Assembly: GCF_001649575.2 (NCBI RefSeq)
Contig: NC_051431.1
Location: 13,743,191 to 13,807,190 of the forward strand
Source: Kryptolebias marmoratus
Lineage: Eukaryota; Chordata; Actinopteri; Cyprinodontiformes; Rivulidae
DNA: 64,000 bases
Reading direction: 5' to 3'
Shown: positions 53,701 through 62,926 of the stretch, piece by piece
How the letters are laid out: every line of letters begins with the position of its first letter
Position numbering within the stretch: position 1 is the stretch's first letter
Translations under genes and position numbers: made by a program
The notes under the pieces: model-generated
Database searches by the model: none
Told to the model about the DNA's origin: nothing
The model's input: only the letters and a program-made list of their open reading frames with translations

Positions 53701-56700
53701 TAATGCTACCTACAGACTACCGAACACACACACAGACAGACAAAAACATTATTTCTTCCCACCTTCAGCAGCAGGCAGTAGTGATGTCCCCTAACTGTAT
53801 TTCTTACAAGTACTCCCTGATACCTATTTGGTATTTACTTTAGCGGGTTGTGATGACTTTATCTCATGTCACCACTTTAATACCAAGTAAAGAATGTCAT
53901 TCTTTTGTTTGTTCTATTTTTACTGACACCTTTGTGCTCTGTGGAATACAAAGGTGTTTCAATGCTTCAAGCTTGGAGCTTACATGAGCTTCTGTGGCTC
54001 ACAAAACTGTGTATATGATAAAAGCAGCCGACTTACATCAGCTTTTCTGTGCAGGTACCGTATGTCAAAGTGGCTCCAGAGGATATTCTGAAGGTTCAGT
54101 TCCCCCGCTTCACCACTCTGGACCTGAGGCCAACTAACACCGACATCAGCCTGGCCGTGGCCGGCCTTCTCACCTTCTTTAACAGCACCACCGCCTGCCT
54201 CATCTGCGTCCAGGCCGACTGTGAGTGAAACTTTCACACCTTTATGACAGAACGCATCGTCCTCCACACCTGATGAGGCTGCTCACATGCCGTTTCTCCT
54301 GAGTCTGCCAACAAAGTGCAAACAGTTTCTGTCTAGTGTCTGCTATCCTTTCACACGTGTTCGCACATATAAGCTGCCTGCGTGCGCGCTGACTGTGATC
54401 TGACAAATGCAGCTCTTAACATCTCGCCCTGCGACGTGCTTTCATCTGAAGCAGCTGCCGCACTCCACAGCTACAGCTCCCTCACAGCAGGGCTTAAAAA
54501 TAAATCACATTTTACTGTTTACTGCTGAATCATTTCCTGTTTACAGCATCGTCATCCTTGAAACTATGATCAGCATATTTAAGCTTTGTCATGTCAATCT
54601 ATTTTTAACCTCCTCTCAGTGTAATATCTGCAACACTGCTTCTGAAAATAAATCTTTAAGACAAACTAAATAGACTGACAGCGGAGGATGTATGTAGCTG
54701 GAGCCACCTGAGATCTGACCGCCTTCTTGTCAGAGGCTCTCATTAGATTCTAACTGAATAACCTTAAAAAAGCTTGCAAATCTCTTCAATTGAAGTTATT
54801 TTTGTAAACAAGAGAGGAAGATTAAATCGCAGCTTCTTCCCACCCTCTTGAAGTCCAGCACAGACCAATTACAAGTCCCCAGACAAAAACTCTGTGACCC
54901 TGTGGCACCAGCTCACCTTTATTTTAATCAGCACAAGACTTTGAAGAAAAGAAAAGAGGTTTGAGATATCAGCCGTGTGTCAGACAGCCCAGAGGTGGTG
55001 ATGAGCCTCTCTGAAACACCCACCCTGCCTGTCTCTATACTCAGTCCTCCTGCCTGTAAAACTTACTCTGATTGTCTTCTCATATGCTGGTGTAGATTCT
55101 CAGTCATCCAGGACAAAAAAAAGGTTAATAGTAAAAACAACTGGACTTCTAGTCTGTAGTTGAAGACATTTTGCTTCTCATTTGAGGAGCTTTCTCAATT
55201 CAAAAACAGAGTGTGGAGTTTGAGCTTCTAAAGCTGAAATGTTCTGTAAGCTGGATTCACATGCAGATTGCCCTCACTCTCCTAACAATAGAGGGTCCTT
55301 GTTAGCCTGACTCACTGATGGGCCACTCTGGTCACATGAATGCAGGACCTGATTGGAGTGAAATTGACTGGTTATCAGGCCTAATGCTCCATTATAGGTT
55401 TTTGAAAGCTAAAATCTGAGACCTCTCCCTCTGTTTAATGTTGGCTTTTCTCTTTTGACATAGATGGCTTCCTTCACTCCTCTCTCAAACCGTCTGTCTT
55501 CAGTTTCCAAACTATGAACATTTTGGTCCTCCAAAGAGTGTCCCTTATCCTTGAGGTGTAGGTGAACAGCTGAGTCCTGTCTTGAAGAGGTGTCTCTCCT
55601 GTGTTGAGCCATGCGTCTGTGGAGAGGCTGTTTGGTTCCTCCAGTATAGACTTCTGGACATTTTTCAGTGCAGCGAGGAATGTCAAATGTGTGTGTTCCA
55701 TGTTTGGGTATTCAACAGGTTTTTTTTTCTAAAGGTTGACAAGATAGTTTCTATTTGAAAAAAGTAAAAGATAAAATTTAATTCTATTGAAGTAAATGCT
55801 CAACTGAACCGTTTTAAAATACATGAAATACCTCTGAAACACTGTCATAGTCTATATTTCTGGTTGTCATGAATATAAAAGCATATTTTTAAGCTTTTAA
55901 GATGGCAACTGCTGCTGCCCACTGACAGCTTTCCACTTTATGTTGCTGCTACTCCACAGTTTTCAATAAATTGAAATGATTAACGACAGCTACGAACCAA
56001 AACAGTCAGAATGTGGTAGAGCATCAATAAGAGAGGAAAACTTGCATATACACACAAGTAAATGGCTTTTTTACGATTCTAATTTAGAAATATATGTGTA
56101 AATTTGTGTGTGTGTGTGCTTGTGTGGAATTTTAGCTCTAATGAAAATATTTTTTTCTCAAATGTCACTTAGCATTTCTGCATGATTCCACTAAATTATT
56201 CACATTTTCACTTTGCTTTACATAAAAACGTTTTGCATATTCAGTTGCACTTAATGCATGAAAATGTAAAAACAACCCATTTTTGCACTAATAACTTATA
56301 GATGCATTTTTACTTTTTGTGTTCTCTTTTTTTTCAAATATTTGATCATGCTAAAGCTGAAAAATGTAAAGAAAACAGTAATTATACTTATCAATCTAAA
56401 GTATCTTTCTCCCATACCTGCTCTATTCATACATTTTTTTTACTTCTGGATTTGTCTGCCATTTTTTTTTTCCATTTCAGGAATTAAATTCTGTTTCTGT
56501 AAGATTAGTTCTTTATGGACGTGGTTAATATGGAAACAGTGATAACAAGTGAACATTTTGATTGGTGAATTTGAAGAAAAGAAACTGATTTTACCAGTCC
56601 ATTTCTCATTTGGTGTGTGTGGGTGAGGGACTTCTTATTCTGTGGCAGTGGGCAGGGAGTGGACTGTGAAGGAAATTAAATGAAAAGCAGTAAAATGAGG

Positions 56701-59700
56701 AGCGATTAGAGGTTGATAGAGGAGACCATAGGAAGTCGGAAATGAAAGAGGAGAGGATGTCTTTTGGCATACGTGGCTGACAAGAAATGACTCGATCAGG
56801 AAATGGAGGGGGTAACCGTGCTGGATTTTTACATCTGCAACAAGCAGGAGACGGTCCAGGAAATGACAGGACAGTATCGATCGTTCTCTCTCCTGTGACC
56901 CTCATCCATTCAGTGGAAAATGAAACAAATGGCAGTCTGCCTGCCATTGTACGTGCGTGTTTGTGTTTGGAGCTGTGTGTGCTCATCAAAAACATCAGTT
57001 AAACCCATTTGAGTTTGGCTCCTGTTCCAGCCGCCCCGCCTCCTTCCTCAACGTTCAGTCAGTCGGTCGGTTGGCATCCTGCTGTTGGTCAGTGGCTCAT
57101 CCTCATGCGACAGCCTCATTAATCACTGAAGTCAGTGACAACCTATCAGAGCGCTTCCAATTCATGAATATTTTCCAGTAAAGGCCGAGGAGTCAGGAGG
57201 GACGGATCGCCCAAAGGCTTGGGACACACCAGGATGGACATTATTCTATCTAACCCACACACACACCCCTCTGTCAATAGCAGTGGGGTGGACTGCTGGA
57301 CTGTAAGTCCTGCTCAGATTACTGTCGCTCTCTGAGTCTTCAGACCTGCTGGGAGGCTCCACATGTTGTGGGCATTTATGTTTTTGGAATTCAGAAAGAA
57401 ACAACTCACCGAAAAGTGCACTGCATGTGTATATATACACTGTGTAAGGCAGATACATTCATATAGACATATAGATTCATAGATAATGTGCTACAGAATT
57501 GCCCTTTAATTTGTGAGAAGATTGCTGCAGCTGTCAGTAACCAGAAAAAAAAACATCTAATAAGCTTCAAATATTACCTGTTTTCAACTTGTAAGAAAAT
57601 AGGTCTCACATTTGTTTGGGAAGTTCTACCTGTGATAGACCATATGACAGCTTGTTGGAGACTTAAGATGGTGTGTAGGCAGGACTTTAGAATCAGGGGT
57701 ACAGCCCTATGCCCCGAGTGCACAGAGTCTTGCTCCAAAAATGAAAAACAATGGCAGCACCCAAAACACAGACATTTTGGCTTCAGTTTTGGACGATGGA
57801 AGTTAATGGAGTTGCTTTGTCCATCTTTCTTTCTGTCATTGGGTAAAATGCTCTAAGATGAATCTTTTGTATTAATAATACTATTTTTCATTACCTGCCG
57901 CTTTTAAAAATGACTGTTGTCTCCTCATATATCACACAAAGTTGTTTTATTGCAAATGGCTGGGTGATCCAGCAGTTCTATTTATGGCATTTGCAGCTTT
58001 AAGCACTACACATTTTTAGTTAATTCTTCCATAGAATCAAATGCAAAAACCATTATGGACATTATGTTAAATTACACACCCAATGGATTCATAGAGAAGA
58101 ATAAAAATACAAAACCTGAGAGTGGACTTTGATTAGACTCTCTAATTGTTGAGGTGGGCTGGTTGTCAAAAGAGGTTACTCTGTGTTCAGTGTCCCAAAA
58201 AAAGGTCTGTATTCTCCTAAAGCTGTAAAGAACCAGTGTCTCCCCATGTGTTGCATGGTTGTCCACTCATATTTGGTGACCCACTTATGTATTTGACATG
58301 AAATTTTTTACAATCCAAAAAACAGCAGTATGTTCCCTTTTACTGTAAAGCACTGCAGTGCAGCAAGTCAGTTCTATTAGAGGTCAGTTTTACCCACACC
58401 TTAAGTCACCGAATGATGTATGTTTCTAATTAATCTTAGTTCCACAGGATACTTGGAAAAACCTTTATTAAACAAATGTCCTAATAATTTTGTTTACAAT
58501 AATGCTACAAGTCACAGATTCAATTACAAGCTAAGAAACCAATTTGTTACTCTTGTGCACTTTAATTTTTATTTATGATGCATTTAGTTTGAATTTTTAG
58601 GCAATTTGCAAACTTTTCTTTGTAGACGTTAACTCATCAAATGTCATACATTTTCTACAAGCAAATAAACTTTTCTCCAAACGAAGTCGGTTGCAGTAGA
58701 ATGTGAAAGTGAAATGCATGAATCTTGTTCGCAGCCTGAACAGTATTTCAGATCAGATGCAGATTTGAAGGATTACAGTTGAGATTGACGGTAGAACTTT
58801 TATGGGTGTGCGGGCTAATGGAAAAGAGACTGCGCTCTGACCTACTCTGAATGTTTTTTCTGACGTGTCACCTTGTCTGCAGCACTTTGAAATGATGACC
58901 TAAATGGCTGCAAAGTCATAAAACATAGTCTTTACTGCCCAAGGCTACACAATGATTCACAGCTGTCAAAGAGACGTATGGATCTTTGTAAAAACGTCAA
59001 CTGTGATTCAAGGTTTATTATATATAATTCATCTGCACCTGACAAGGAATTCAGCACCTGTTGTATATTCAGTTTAAAATTCTTACACATCTGGTGCTTC
59101 TGTGCAGCAACGCAGAAGCAGATTACTTTGTAGATGTGAGGAGTGGTCTGTGTGTGTGCAGGTGTCCTATAGTGACAGTATGTGAAAAGTAAATTGGCTC
59201 TAATGAATGTCAGCTCTCGCTTTTATCTGTGTGTCTGAGAGAGCCAAGTGTCATCCATTCCAATGAGGAGGTTCGGTCACACTAACACATACCAGCGTGT
59301 TTGTCTGTATTTATAAAGACCGTCCTTGATAATTTACATTCTCTAGATTAAACATTTTAATCAGCCACCCACAGCTCTTCATCAAACCTTAGTTAAAATT
59401 CCAAAGAGTAGCTGAGCTCCTGCCCTGACGCTTTGGATGGATGTGCTTTGTTTAAGCCGTATTGGATTCATGACACTGGACAGCTTCTCTTTTCAATACA
59501 AGGGTCTTAGATCATGTCATAAGTGTCAAGCCTTATTTAGTCAGTTTCCTATGAAGTTTAAAGTTAAACAAAAACATGAAAAAAATGTCCCTCCATCACT
59601 TTCACAAGGAGGTCTAAATAAAGCTTAAGATTACACAAACTGATGACAGTGGAGCGTTACATACAACCTGTCTGAAAGCGAATCCACAGTGGAGAATCAC

Positions 59701-62700
59701 ATTATTTTCTGTCTCATTTATTTAAAACTAAAACATGATTGATGTTTTTTTAACAATCAGCTCTATTCAGGCATTAAAACTGACAGCAGAAATAAAATGT
59801 GTTGTATGTCCTCCATTTAAATTAGTGGCTCGTCTGACAGCAGCATCCCGAATGAATTAACGTCCTGAGTGATTTAATGCGCTGAAGCATAAGTGGAGTG
59901 AATTATTCCAGTCTAAACAAGATATAACGCTGACATAAATGACATTCTGATAGAGAATGAACCAAGCTGGGATGAAATGTGATCATGTGTTGTGTCAGTG
60001 TCCATAATATCCATAATAGCCTTTTGATTTGTCAGGATTTAGCTGGAGAAAATTGTTTGACAGATGATCGGGCAACCCTTCAGAGGAATTGTTGTTGTTG
60101 TTTTGAAAATGGGGGGGAAATATGAATAGGGTAGAGTGAAATGTTTATCAAAAATTAACTTTATGCCTAACAGATGTGTCCTTGTAAAAAACTGAATGCA
60201 AGTTTGGCCCTAAGATACTCCACAAACCAAAGAATTCAATAAAGACCGATAAGGACCTGACTGCAACTGATCTGGAAATGTGGGAAAGAAATTAATGATA
60301 ACTTAAATGAAAAGACAAACTGCTAAAATTCTTCAAGAAAAAAGGATAGGAAATATGTCAAGAAAGGTAGTTGTTTTGTTCACATTCTTGAACTGTTGAT
60401 TTTACCAAAACCTACACTTGGGTCAAAATTTATTTCTAAACATACTGTTAAAACCCTATATTCAACAGGTTTTAATCAAAATCTCTAAATTGTATTGTAA
60501 TGAAATTATTATTTATCATTCAAATACATGCATATCATTTTGATTTAAATGTTTTTCATTGGAAACAGCTATAAAGCAGCTTTAAAACACTGAAAAGAGA
60601 TGAACTTTTGTTCTATTTGTCTCTGTAAGGTTGTGTTTGCTGTTTAGACAGCAGTGTCTGCTGTAGTGTACCTTTGAACATCACAGCCTCAATGTGAAAT
60701 TGTATTTGATGGCTTGTAAGACACAGATGAGAGTGGATGCAGGAAACAAGAAGAAAATTTGCTGTAGAAGAAGCTATTTTAAGCTCATCCAAGTGATTCT
60801 GTGTAAAACTACGGAGAAAGCTGAACTGACAGGCTGGAGACAGAGGCAGGCGAGCCAGCAGCAAAAAGAGCTGTTGTCTAAAGAAGACCTCAGACACAGT
60901 TAGCCTGATATATGAAGGCAAACATGTCTATTGATATACGGTTAAACAGACAAGCCAGAAGACATCCAGACACAGAGACATAATCACAGAAGCTTCTAGA
61001 CGTGATATTGGTGACTGGAAGTACAGCAGCTTGTAATGAGCTACAGAACAAATGAAGGACTGAGCTTGATACGTTGAAATAACCTGAAGAAAATTGGTTT
61101 CCATTTTACAGATGAATTGCTCGACTGTCTGTGAGGCAAAAGTCACAACACATATCTGTTGATGAGAAAGTTTACTGTGTCCTTTTACAGTTATTAAATG
61201 GAAATGAAAGGTGAGAGCTGTGCTAATGCAACTTATTTACCCCAAAGTTATGTCCTTCCTGGGTGATTTTCCTAAATATTACATATCAAACCCAGCAGTG
61301 CTGTCAAATACACACCTTCTTTTGTAGTCGTTCTTTAATTACTGAAGCACAACAGGAATATTTAAAAGCAGCCTGGTGTCGTTGTCAGATGATTTAATGA
61401 ATGTAAACTCAGTGGACTGATGTGTTTAATGAAACAGCACTTTGAAGCAACACTTTTCAAATGAGAAGTTATTAAAATTCATGACCTGTTGCTTTGACAT
61501 ACCTGCAGAGATTTAATGAACTATTCAGCTAAACTGTTCAATTTGTGCTTCAACTGCACTAAACTATAATTTTAAGTCAGTTCAAACAAGATAATGACAA
61601 GTGATTTTTTTGTATGTATGTTATTGTGAGACATGTCTTCTGCAAAGACTGAGTTACATTTTCCACCAAATTCCTTTTAAAACTGGGTTTGAACAGCTTC
61701 ATTTGAATTAAGCTTTCACCTGTTTGTGACTCACTTCACACCTGTGCATCATGAACTCCTTGTTTGACACTAAATTACTGACAGACGGAGAAAAACTTCA
61801 AGACCAGAAAAAAATACTAAACTGTGCTGTTACAAAACTGGGGCCTGACAATAATTCAAGTTATATTTTCCTCCATTTAGACCAAATGAGTTTATATTCC
61901 TATGTGGAAAGTTAGCCCATAACCTTTCAGGATTTGCTCATATATGAATGCAAAGTGACGTGTTAAATGCTGCCAGGATTATTTTGATTAAGTCAGCTAA
62001 GCTTTAATTAGGGCAAATCCCACTTACCTCACTGGAGCCAAACGGCCTATTACCCTGAGACACAGCAAGTTCTTCTGACATGCATTTGTTTTATAGCTGT
62101 GAAATAATTTTATGTAGATCTATTCCTGTTTAAAGCTGCAGGAAATAAATGTTTGAAATTCCACATGCATTTGAAAACCCTTTTCATGTCATGTTAAAGA
62201 GCCATTCTGTGAGATTTTAAACCCAAATGACAACAAAAGTCTAACAAAGTTTACAGCAGAATGACGAATATGGTGGAGGAGCTGTGAGGACAGAAGGCTG
62301 AGGTTGACTTCAGACCGAGCAGAAACATAGCTGTTGTAGGTAAAGTAAAACTGTTTGGAGCAATCAGGATGAATATATTGAAATAAAGCAGCTGGTAGAA
62401 AACCAGGAGCAAAACTTGAGTCAACTGGTCAACCTGGTGATGAGGTACTGGTAAAATGAGATTACATACTGGAAATTGCTGGGATGATGGGAAGCTGGCG
62501 AGTTGGAAGATACAATCAGGAAGGTGTCTGATGGAGTCTGGAGGAGGTGGAGAGTCATCATACCTAGAGACAAACTGAGACAGAGACAAACAAACCAGAG
62601 GAAACATGAGAAACAGGAGGAAGAGAAACTAAAAAACCAAGACATCACTGAATCTGTTTTACCATTCAGTCACATTTAAGAGCTTAATTTCAATATGAGC

Positions 62701-62926
62701 ATCACAAGTCCAACTCTTATGTTTCTGTGGGGTTTTTTTCCCAACAGGCTTGTTGAACCTGGAGCAGCTCCTCAGACAGTTCCTCATCTCCAAAGAGACT
62801 CTGTCTGTACGCATGCTTGATGACAGCCAGGACCCCACCCCGCTCCTGAAAGAGATTCGAGATGACAAGACAGCCACCATCATAGTGGACGCCAACGCCA
62901 CCATGTCGCATATCATTCTGGAACGG
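18472..62926 (+). CDS. grik4: grik4, glutamate receptor ionotropic kainate 4 (GluK4/KA1), N-terminal part, five exons, continues past window
   Basis: GluK4 is a high-affinity kainate-receptor subunit. It sits in neuronal membranes and forms working cation channels only together with GluK1-3. The coding join is 18472-18553, 39831-39995, 42104-42161 (5' part lost in a gap), 54055-54220 and 62748-62926. Phases agree at every visible junction. The joined reading gives a signal peptide, then an amino-terminal LIVBP-like domain with the blocks [40 protein letters not shown] and [19 protein letters not shown]4 is preferred over its sister GRIK5 because [18 protein letters not shown] and [10 protein letters not shown] match GluK4 as I recall the family, whereas GluK5 differs at these places. 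About 230 of roughly 950 residues fall in the window. The ligand-binding lobes, pore and C-tail lie beyond 64000. Introns of 21.3, about 2.1, 11.9 and 8.5 kb are typical of this large gene. Family assignment is very secure; paralogue assignment is secure. Confidence 0.95.
20900..21090. repeat. Possible degenerate retroelement end
   Basis: CACAGCTGGAGCCACTTAGT, ACACACCTGTTCCTGGTTTG and AATTACTCCCTCAGTGCATA followed by CGGTTTCTGTTCAGTCAGTT resemble the 3' or LTR region of several fish retroelements. Evidence is weak and no coding remnant is present. Confidence 0.3.
22160..23000 (-). mobile_element. L2/Maui-type LINE 3' region
   Basis: The left end reads AGTAAGTAAACAAAG then TTTATTTATATAGCACTTTT, the reverse complement of the typical L2/Maui 3' tail (AAAGTGCTATATAAATAAA). 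The following 800 bases resemble the long untranslated repeat found in many fish genomes, with GCAGAGCCCTGAAAGTAA and TTTTAAAATGAATCCTAAAA and GATGCCGTCTGCATAAATCA stretches. It may reach the gap at 23092. Exact family not verified. Confidence 0.6.
23092..23191. other. Assembly gap (100 N)
   Basis: Exactly 100 N, the usual placeholder for unknown length. It follows the L2/Maui-type fragment, so a repeat probably broke the assembly. Confidence 0.95.
24954..25440 (-). mobile_element. LTR-like element with internal 303-bp tandem duplication
   Basis: Read on the minus strand the unit starts TGTTGCA and ends TGTTACA, the TG...CA ends of retroelement LTRs. A polyadenylation signal AATAAA lies at 25007-25002, followed by a GAGTCCAGTGTGTT stretch. 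A 96-bp block is repeated exactly at 25008-25103 and 25311-25406, with AT-rich DNA between. The GC-rich block stands out from the AT-rich surroundings. I see no target-site duplication (GAAG left, CCAA right) and no internal gag/pol, so a solo LTR is the best reading. Confidence 0.5.
30167..30231 (+). other. Exon-like 65-nt segment in intron 1
   Basis: A pyrimidine-rich stretch ending GACCTTCCAG (30157-30166) precedes it and the strong donor CAG|GTAATG follows it. Composition is more balanced than the surroundings. Spliced after exon 1 it gives an in-frame TGA after 14 further codons, and its length (65) is not a multiple of three. If used it would be a poison exon or a non-coding 5' exon. 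No transcript evidence is available here. Confidence 0.25.
31390..31960 (-). mobile_element. Rex3-type (RTE clade) LINE relic
   Basis: The + strand carries the antisense of a Rex3-type reverse transcriptase in the diagnostic order. GGTGGTGCATGTCCAAATCA and a CTCCCTAGGAAGGTATCCAG stretch come first, then CTCAGATTCTGAGGCATTAA and ATCCCAGCTGTTTTACACTT. ATTCTGTCCATAAAACTGGC, CAACAGAGTCCAATACTTAC, and a GGGGGTCTGAAACCCCAT stretch follow. Compared with the family as I know it, a middle part is deleted and many frames are broken. It is an old, dead copy. Similarity may continue to about 32120. Confidence 0.72.
34981..35047. repeat. (AT)22 followed by (ACAT)n microsatellite
   Basis: An uninterrupted AT array covers 34981-35024 and passes directly into ACAT units to 35047. 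It is a compound microsatellite, likely variable in length. Confidence 0.95.
39831..39995 (+). CDS. grik4: grik4 coding exon 2: first part of the amino-terminal domain
   Basis: The exon is preceded by a strong acceptor (a long T/C tract ending CCCCAG) and followed by the donor GTAAGG. It holds two bases completing Ala28, 54 full codons, and one base of the next codon. Residues 28-82 start [20 protein letters not shown] and end [17 protein letters not shown]. This is the first beta-strand, first helix and second strand of the LIVBP-like domain, which mediates subunit dimer assembly. Length is the same as I recall for mammalian GRIK4 (55 residues). The loop after the first helix reads [12 protein letters not shown] and contains two N-glycosylation sequons, at Asn53 and Asn57, that I do not recall in mammalian GluK4. 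The phase-1 end (A) fits an expected Met-Cys-Gln start of the next exon. Confidence 0.95.
40425..40448. repeat. (ATTC)n short tandem repeat
   Basis: About five ATTC units followed by ATTTATTT in intron 2. Confidence 0.8.
41134..41151. repeat. (TG)n microsatellite
   Basis: Nine TG units in intron 2, with further interrupted TG stretches at about 41168-41228. Confidence 0.85.
41367..41383 (-). other. C-rich tract, G-quadruplex possible on minus strand
   Basis: C5-A-C4-A-C6 on the + strand gives G6, G4 and G5 runs on the minus strand, enough for four tracts if the G6 is split. Confidence 0.5.
41725..41786. repeat. (AT)27 microsatellite ending in G8
   Basis: AT array 41725-41778 followed by eight G (41779-41786) in intron 2, about 320 bases before exon 3 and its gap. 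Confidence 0.95.
42004..42103. other. Assembly gap (100 N) inside grik4 exon 3
   Basis: Exactly 100 N. The left side is CA-rich (ACACACACGCATACAC), the right side is mid-exon. It hides the exon 3 acceptor and about 40 coding bases. Confidence 0.95.
42104..42161 (+). CDS. grik4: grik4 coding exon 3, 5' part missing in assembly gap
   Basis: The sequence starts directly after 100 N. It reads one base, then 19 codons [19 protein letters not shown], then the donor GTGAGT at 42162, giving a phase-0 end. This is the GPSSSPAS...ICGEKE block of the GluK4 amino-terminal domain. Exon 2 ends with the A of an expected Met codon, so about 40 nt of coding sequence should lie in the gap (Met-Cys-Gln-Ile-Leu-Pro-Lys-Gly-Val-Val-Ala-Val-Leu-Gly in relatives), together with the splice acceptor. 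By comparison with GluK2, the missing Cys forms a conserved amino-terminal-domain disulfide. The truncation is an assembly defect rather than a pseudogene sign, because the remaining codons are conserved and the donor is perfect. Confidence 0.93.
43229..43545. other. Assembly gap (317 N)
   Basis: The length is not a round number, so it is probably an estimated gap size. Open frames running through it are artefacts. Confidence 0.95.
43768..43791 (+). other. G-rich tract, possible G-quadruplex
   Basis: Runs of 8, 2, 4 and 7 G are separated by single T or A bases directly after a TG repeat. Four G-tracts of three or more can be formed by splitting the long runs. It is in the sense strand of the grik4 pre-mRNA. 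Confidence 0.6.
44510..44750 (-). mobile_element. L2/Maui-type LINE 3' tail, short copy
   Basis: A degenerate GTGAA tail (GTGAAGTGAAGTAAAGTGAA) is followed by ATTTATTTATATAGCACTTT, then AAGGCGATCCAAAGTGCTTT. This is the same reversed 3' end as the copy near 22160. The tail of short tandem repeats is typical for the insertion end of L2-type LINEs. The right boundary is vague. Confidence 0.6.
47020..47135 (+). repeat. Degenerate SINE-like fish repeat
   Basis: AGTGTGGAGTTTGCATGTTT, CACGTGGGTAT, CCTGGTTTCTCCCCTCAGTC and CAAAATTGGAAAAATACATT follow the order of the widespread fish repeat body GTGTGGAGTTTGCATGTTC...CAGTCCAAAGACATG. Several gaps and substitutions show an old copy. Confidence 0.5.
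51691..51714. repeat. (AC)12 microsatellite
   Basis: Uninterrupted AC array, with a smaller GT array at 51556-51570 about 120 bases to the left. The two are complementary and could form a stem. Confidence 0.9.
52281..52380. other. Assembly gap (100 N)
   Basis: Exactly 100 N in intron 3 with unremarkable AT-rich flanks. Confidence 0.95.
53020..53760 (+). repeat. Interspersed fish repeat, family uncertain
   Basis: Phrases such as GGCCATCTTGAATTGTGTTG, TCAAGCTCAATATCTGTAAA, TTCACAGATATTTTGC, and a tail ACACACACACAGACAGACAA resemble a repeat common in fish introns. A shorter tail of the same kind is seen near 1395-1525. Family and boundaries are not certain. Confidence 0.4.
54055..54220 (+). 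CDS. grik4: grik4 coding exon 4: amino-terminal domain, middle
   Basis: Acceptor TTTTCTGTGCAG ends at 54054 and donor GTGAGT begins at 54221. The exon encodes 55 codons plus one base, numbered residues 116-170 if the gap is as expected. It starts [20 protein letters not shown] and ends [11 protein letters not shown]. The stretch [13 protein letters not shown] covers a helix of the LIVBP fold. The sequon Asn158-Ser-Thr sits where mammalian GluK4 has Asn-Cys-Thr, so glycosylation here looks conserved while the cysteine is replaced by serine. VQAD replaces the AKAE I recall in mammals. The base T left at the end joins GC of exon 5 to make Cys171. GC content and third-position C/G are clearly higher than in the flanking intron. 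Confidence 0.95.
55085..55718 (-). mobile_element. Penelope-like retroelement, 3' end with GIY-YIG-type coding remnant
   Basis: On the minus strand an open frame runs from about 55718 to the stop at 55409. It includes [20 protein letters not shown], then [15 protein letters not shown], then [18 protein letters not shown] and LNRGRGLR. This is the C-terminal GIY-YIG endonuclease region seen in fish Penelope-like elements. Tyr-x-Gly-x-Thr and the following arginines are present. Left of it (55085-55408) is the non-coding terminal part, with CACCAGCAT/ATGCTGGTG, AACTGGACTTCT and a hammerhead-like core. The reverse transcriptase is absent, so the copy is 5'-truncated. Right end is near a T-run at 55722-55731. 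Family recognition is from memory of fish repeats; no search was run. Confidence 0.8.
57600..57850 (+). repeat. Common teleost interspersed repeat copy
   Basis: AATGGCAGCACCCAAAACAC, TTTTGGCTTCAGTTTTGGAC, GATGGAAGTTAATGGAGTTG and TGTCCATCTTTCTTTCTGTC match the recurring fish motif TTTGGCTTCA...GACAATGGAAGTCAATGGG...GTCCATCTTT. The reading frame over it is incidental. Confidence 0.5.
62748..62926 (+). CDS. grik4: grik4 coding exon 5: amino-terminal domain, lobe 2 start
   Basis: The acceptor is a T-rich tract ending CCCAACAG at 62747. The donor is GTCAGT at 62927, a slightly unusual but acceptable form. The exon holds two bases completing Cys171 and 59 codons. It begins [20 protein letters not shown] and includes [19 protein letters not shown] and [19 protein letters not shown]. 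These blocks are nearly invariant in GluK4 and GluK5. Asn220-Ala-Thr is a glycosylation sequon that matches Asn-Ala-Ser in mammals. The end is phase 0, so the next exon, expected to begin with Ala-Glu-Leu-like residues, lies past 64000. An open frame runs on from this exon to a stop near 63034, but that tail is intronic read-through. Confidence 0.95.

Larger units (their letters stand above)
42162..54054 (+). other. grik4: grik4 intron 3 (11.9 kb)
   Basis: Phase-0 intron, GTGAGT to TGTGCAG. It contains a 317-N gap (43229-43545) and a 100-N gap (52281-52380), a G-rich tract at 43768-43791, an L2/Maui-type tail near 44510, a SINE-like relic near 47020, a CA repeat at 51691-51714 and a fish repeat near 53020-53760. 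No other exon was recognised. Confidence 0.85.
54221..62747 (+). other. grik4: grik4 intron 4 (8.5 kb)
   Basis: Phase-1 intron, GTGAGT to CCCAACAG. Its clearest contents are the Penelope-like 3' end at 55085-55718 and a common fish repeat near 57600-57850. Open frames of 100-130 codons on the minus strand near 56.6-57.0 and 62.25-62.6 kb show no recognisable family. Confidence 0.85.

Noticed and set aside
56606..56995. 129-codon minus-strand frame in intron 4
   Set aside because: Low-complexity Ser/Pro/Phe-rich translation, no known motif, and the opposite strand is also open in places. Likely chance.
62251..62648. 118- and 75-codon minus-strand frames before exon 5
   Set aside because: Overlapping frames in purine-rich intron sequence with no family resemblance or splice support.
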